This document shows, one piece after another, positions 63,006 to 64,000 of a stretch of DNA of 64,000 bases. The stretch's first letter is position 1. Every line of letters begins with the position of its first letter. The DNA is from Flaveria trinervia. Its lineage: Eukaryota > Streptophyta > Magnoliopsida > Asterales > Asteraceae. Where the stretch lies: contig CM046454.1 of the NCBI GenBank assembly GCA_025506515.1, positions 37,932,503 to 37,996,502 of the forward strand, read 5' to 3'. The position numbers were made by a program, and so were the translations under genes. The notes under the pieces are model-generated. The model ran no database searches and was not told the DNA's origin. It worked only from the letters and a program-made list of their open reading frames with translations.

Positions 63006-64000
63006 AAGAAATTAACTCTTTTGAGTGTTAACTTATCTACACGCTGTGCAGTGCAACCCTTGCTTTGTAAGCTTGATTGAGAAGCTACTCATCGAGTACA
63101 GGTGAGTTCTAGATCCCCTATTTTAAAAGTTTTGAACTAGTTTGGGGCTGGAAATGCATACTAATATATGGTTTAGATGACCAAAATTTTAAGAGGTTTT
63201 AACGGGAAGATCGATCTTTCTATGATGAAATGTGCTATATAAAAGTGTTAAAACATCCAAACAATCTAAGGCAGAAATTATCTCTTTTGAGTGTTAACGA
63301 TCCAATTAATAATTCTAAGGTTTCATATAAGGCTGATGCAACACAAAACATCCAAACAGTCTATCATTCATGCATGCACAAACTGCTAATGTAGAATGTT
63401 TTGGAAGTTTCACATTCTGCATTAGAAAACATTCTATGTGTGAAATCTTCCGAAGCCAATATGAAGTCTTCGGGAGCTTAAGAGACAAAGTCTTCCGAAG
63501 CCAGTTTATGAAGACAGATTTCTTCTGAAGACTTTTGAGTACATGCTATTATCTTATGTACTTTTACCAAAGGGTGGATCACCTTTCCCTGTAACTCTGT
63601 TTGACTCACCAACTTTCATAAGTTGGTGTAAAGGTCTATGCTTCTTGTAAACTGTACATTAAGATCTTGAGTCTATTACTTTCTATTTTATGTACTTTTA
63701 TCCTTTTTGTAATACATTAGGATGTGAGCTATGACATGTCATAGTCACAAGTCAAAAGGTAATCTGCCTTTTGATTCTACATTGAATTTGTTATTGTCTA
63801 GATCATGTATCTAGCTGGCCTTCAAAGTATGGTCAGATGTATGATTTAGTATAAAGTATCTCTGGTACCTTGTATTAAAATGTATGGTTAACACGGCCCT
63901 AGCCAGGGGTGTGATATTGATAATGAACGTAAAGTATTATCTTAACAAAGTGAAAGATTTAAGATAATGAAAGTGAAACATAATGAAGGAACAAATGAAA

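Larger units (their letters stand above)
23377..64000 (+). mobile_element. Element T: Ty3/gypsy chromovirus (Tekay-like), split by X and U, 3' end off the window
   Basis: T begins with TGTAACGCCCCGAATAATG at 23377, and the same sequence restarts at 62237 after its polypurine tract. The 5' LTR region runs to GGGGCCTTACA at 48037 and is interrupted by element X and fragment S. A primer site (48041), gag (48390), zinc fingers and protease, reverse transcriptase (split by U at 50421/59930), RNase H, integrase and a chromodomain follow in order. Multiple frame breaks make it inactive. T and U are related families, with similar gag, pol and LTR ends. Assignment to the Tekay clade is inference from the chromodomain and the triple zinc finger. 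Confidence 0.88.
62237..64000 (+). repeat. Element T 3' LTR (runs off the window)
   Basis: 62237-63252 matches T's 5' LTR first and second segments without element X. 63253-63313 is a patchwork junction. 63314-63812 is the copia V-type LTR piece. The rest matches 46746 onward but lacks most of the GC-rich module. The GCGAAACTAGCA array at 62890-63000 is expanded relative to the 5' copy. A TATA box is at 62387-62396. Confidence 0.88.

Noticed and set aside
1..64000. Host protein-coding gene with introns
   Set aside because: Every frame with recognisable similarity is retroelement gag, pol or third ORF. Splice-donor-like words such as CAGGTAAG in T's LTR are not accompanied by exons of a known gene.

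Overview
This window looks like plant nuclear DNA, and I can assign essentially all of it to LTR retrotransposons. I see no host gene, tRNA, rRNA, CRISPR array or prokaryotic feature. The Ty1/copia and chromodomain-bearing Ty3/gypsy (chromovirus) polyproteins, the tRNA-Met-type primer sites and the 5-bp target duplications point to a flowering plant. A third ORF with the motif P-x-[IL]-Y-x6-F-W resembles proteins I remember from daisy-family (Asteraceae) genomes, so an Asteraceae eudicot is my best guess. That part is recollection, not a search result.

The layout is a nest of elements inside elements. Element A (1 to about 3540, minus) is the gag end of a sirevirus-like copia. Element V (4464-9089, minus) is a sirevirus-like copia cut in its RNase H by element W. 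W (9090-23376, minus) is also sirevirus-like. Its internal spacer carries copia Z (15041-22529, minus, target duplication TTTAC), and gypsy T (23377 to beyond the window, plus) interrupts it further on. T's 5' LTR is split by sirevirus-like copia X (23722-44057, minus, target duplication TTTAA). X's gag is split by copia Y (34687-42934, plus, target duplication CCTGA). T's reverse transcriptase is split by gypsy U (50422-59929, minus, target duplication TAGTA). The deepest chain is V, then W, T, X and Y. The ends of V, W and T lie outside the window.

Every polyprotein carries stops, frameshifts or deletions, so none looks autonomous. Catalytic signatures are still readable: DSG/DTG protease, D-D-E integrase, YVDD or FIDD reverse transcriptase, and CCHC zinc knuckles. 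V, W and X each keep a third ORF between pol and the 3' LTR, as in the Sirevirus genus of copia elements.

The most interesting pattern is in non-coding DNA. V, W and X each have a private short palindromic motif: CTTCCGAAG in V, CCGCATT-n4-AATGCGG in W, and CTGAAG with AACTACTG in X. In each element the same motif is arrayed both in the LTR and in the spacer just upstream of the third ORF. Palindrome-rich Sirevirus LTRs are known from maize. The matched second array in front of the third ORF is what I would test. A second unusual feature is that gypsy T's LTR contains about 500 bp that aligns with the promoter side of V's copia LTR, which makes it a chimeric LTR.
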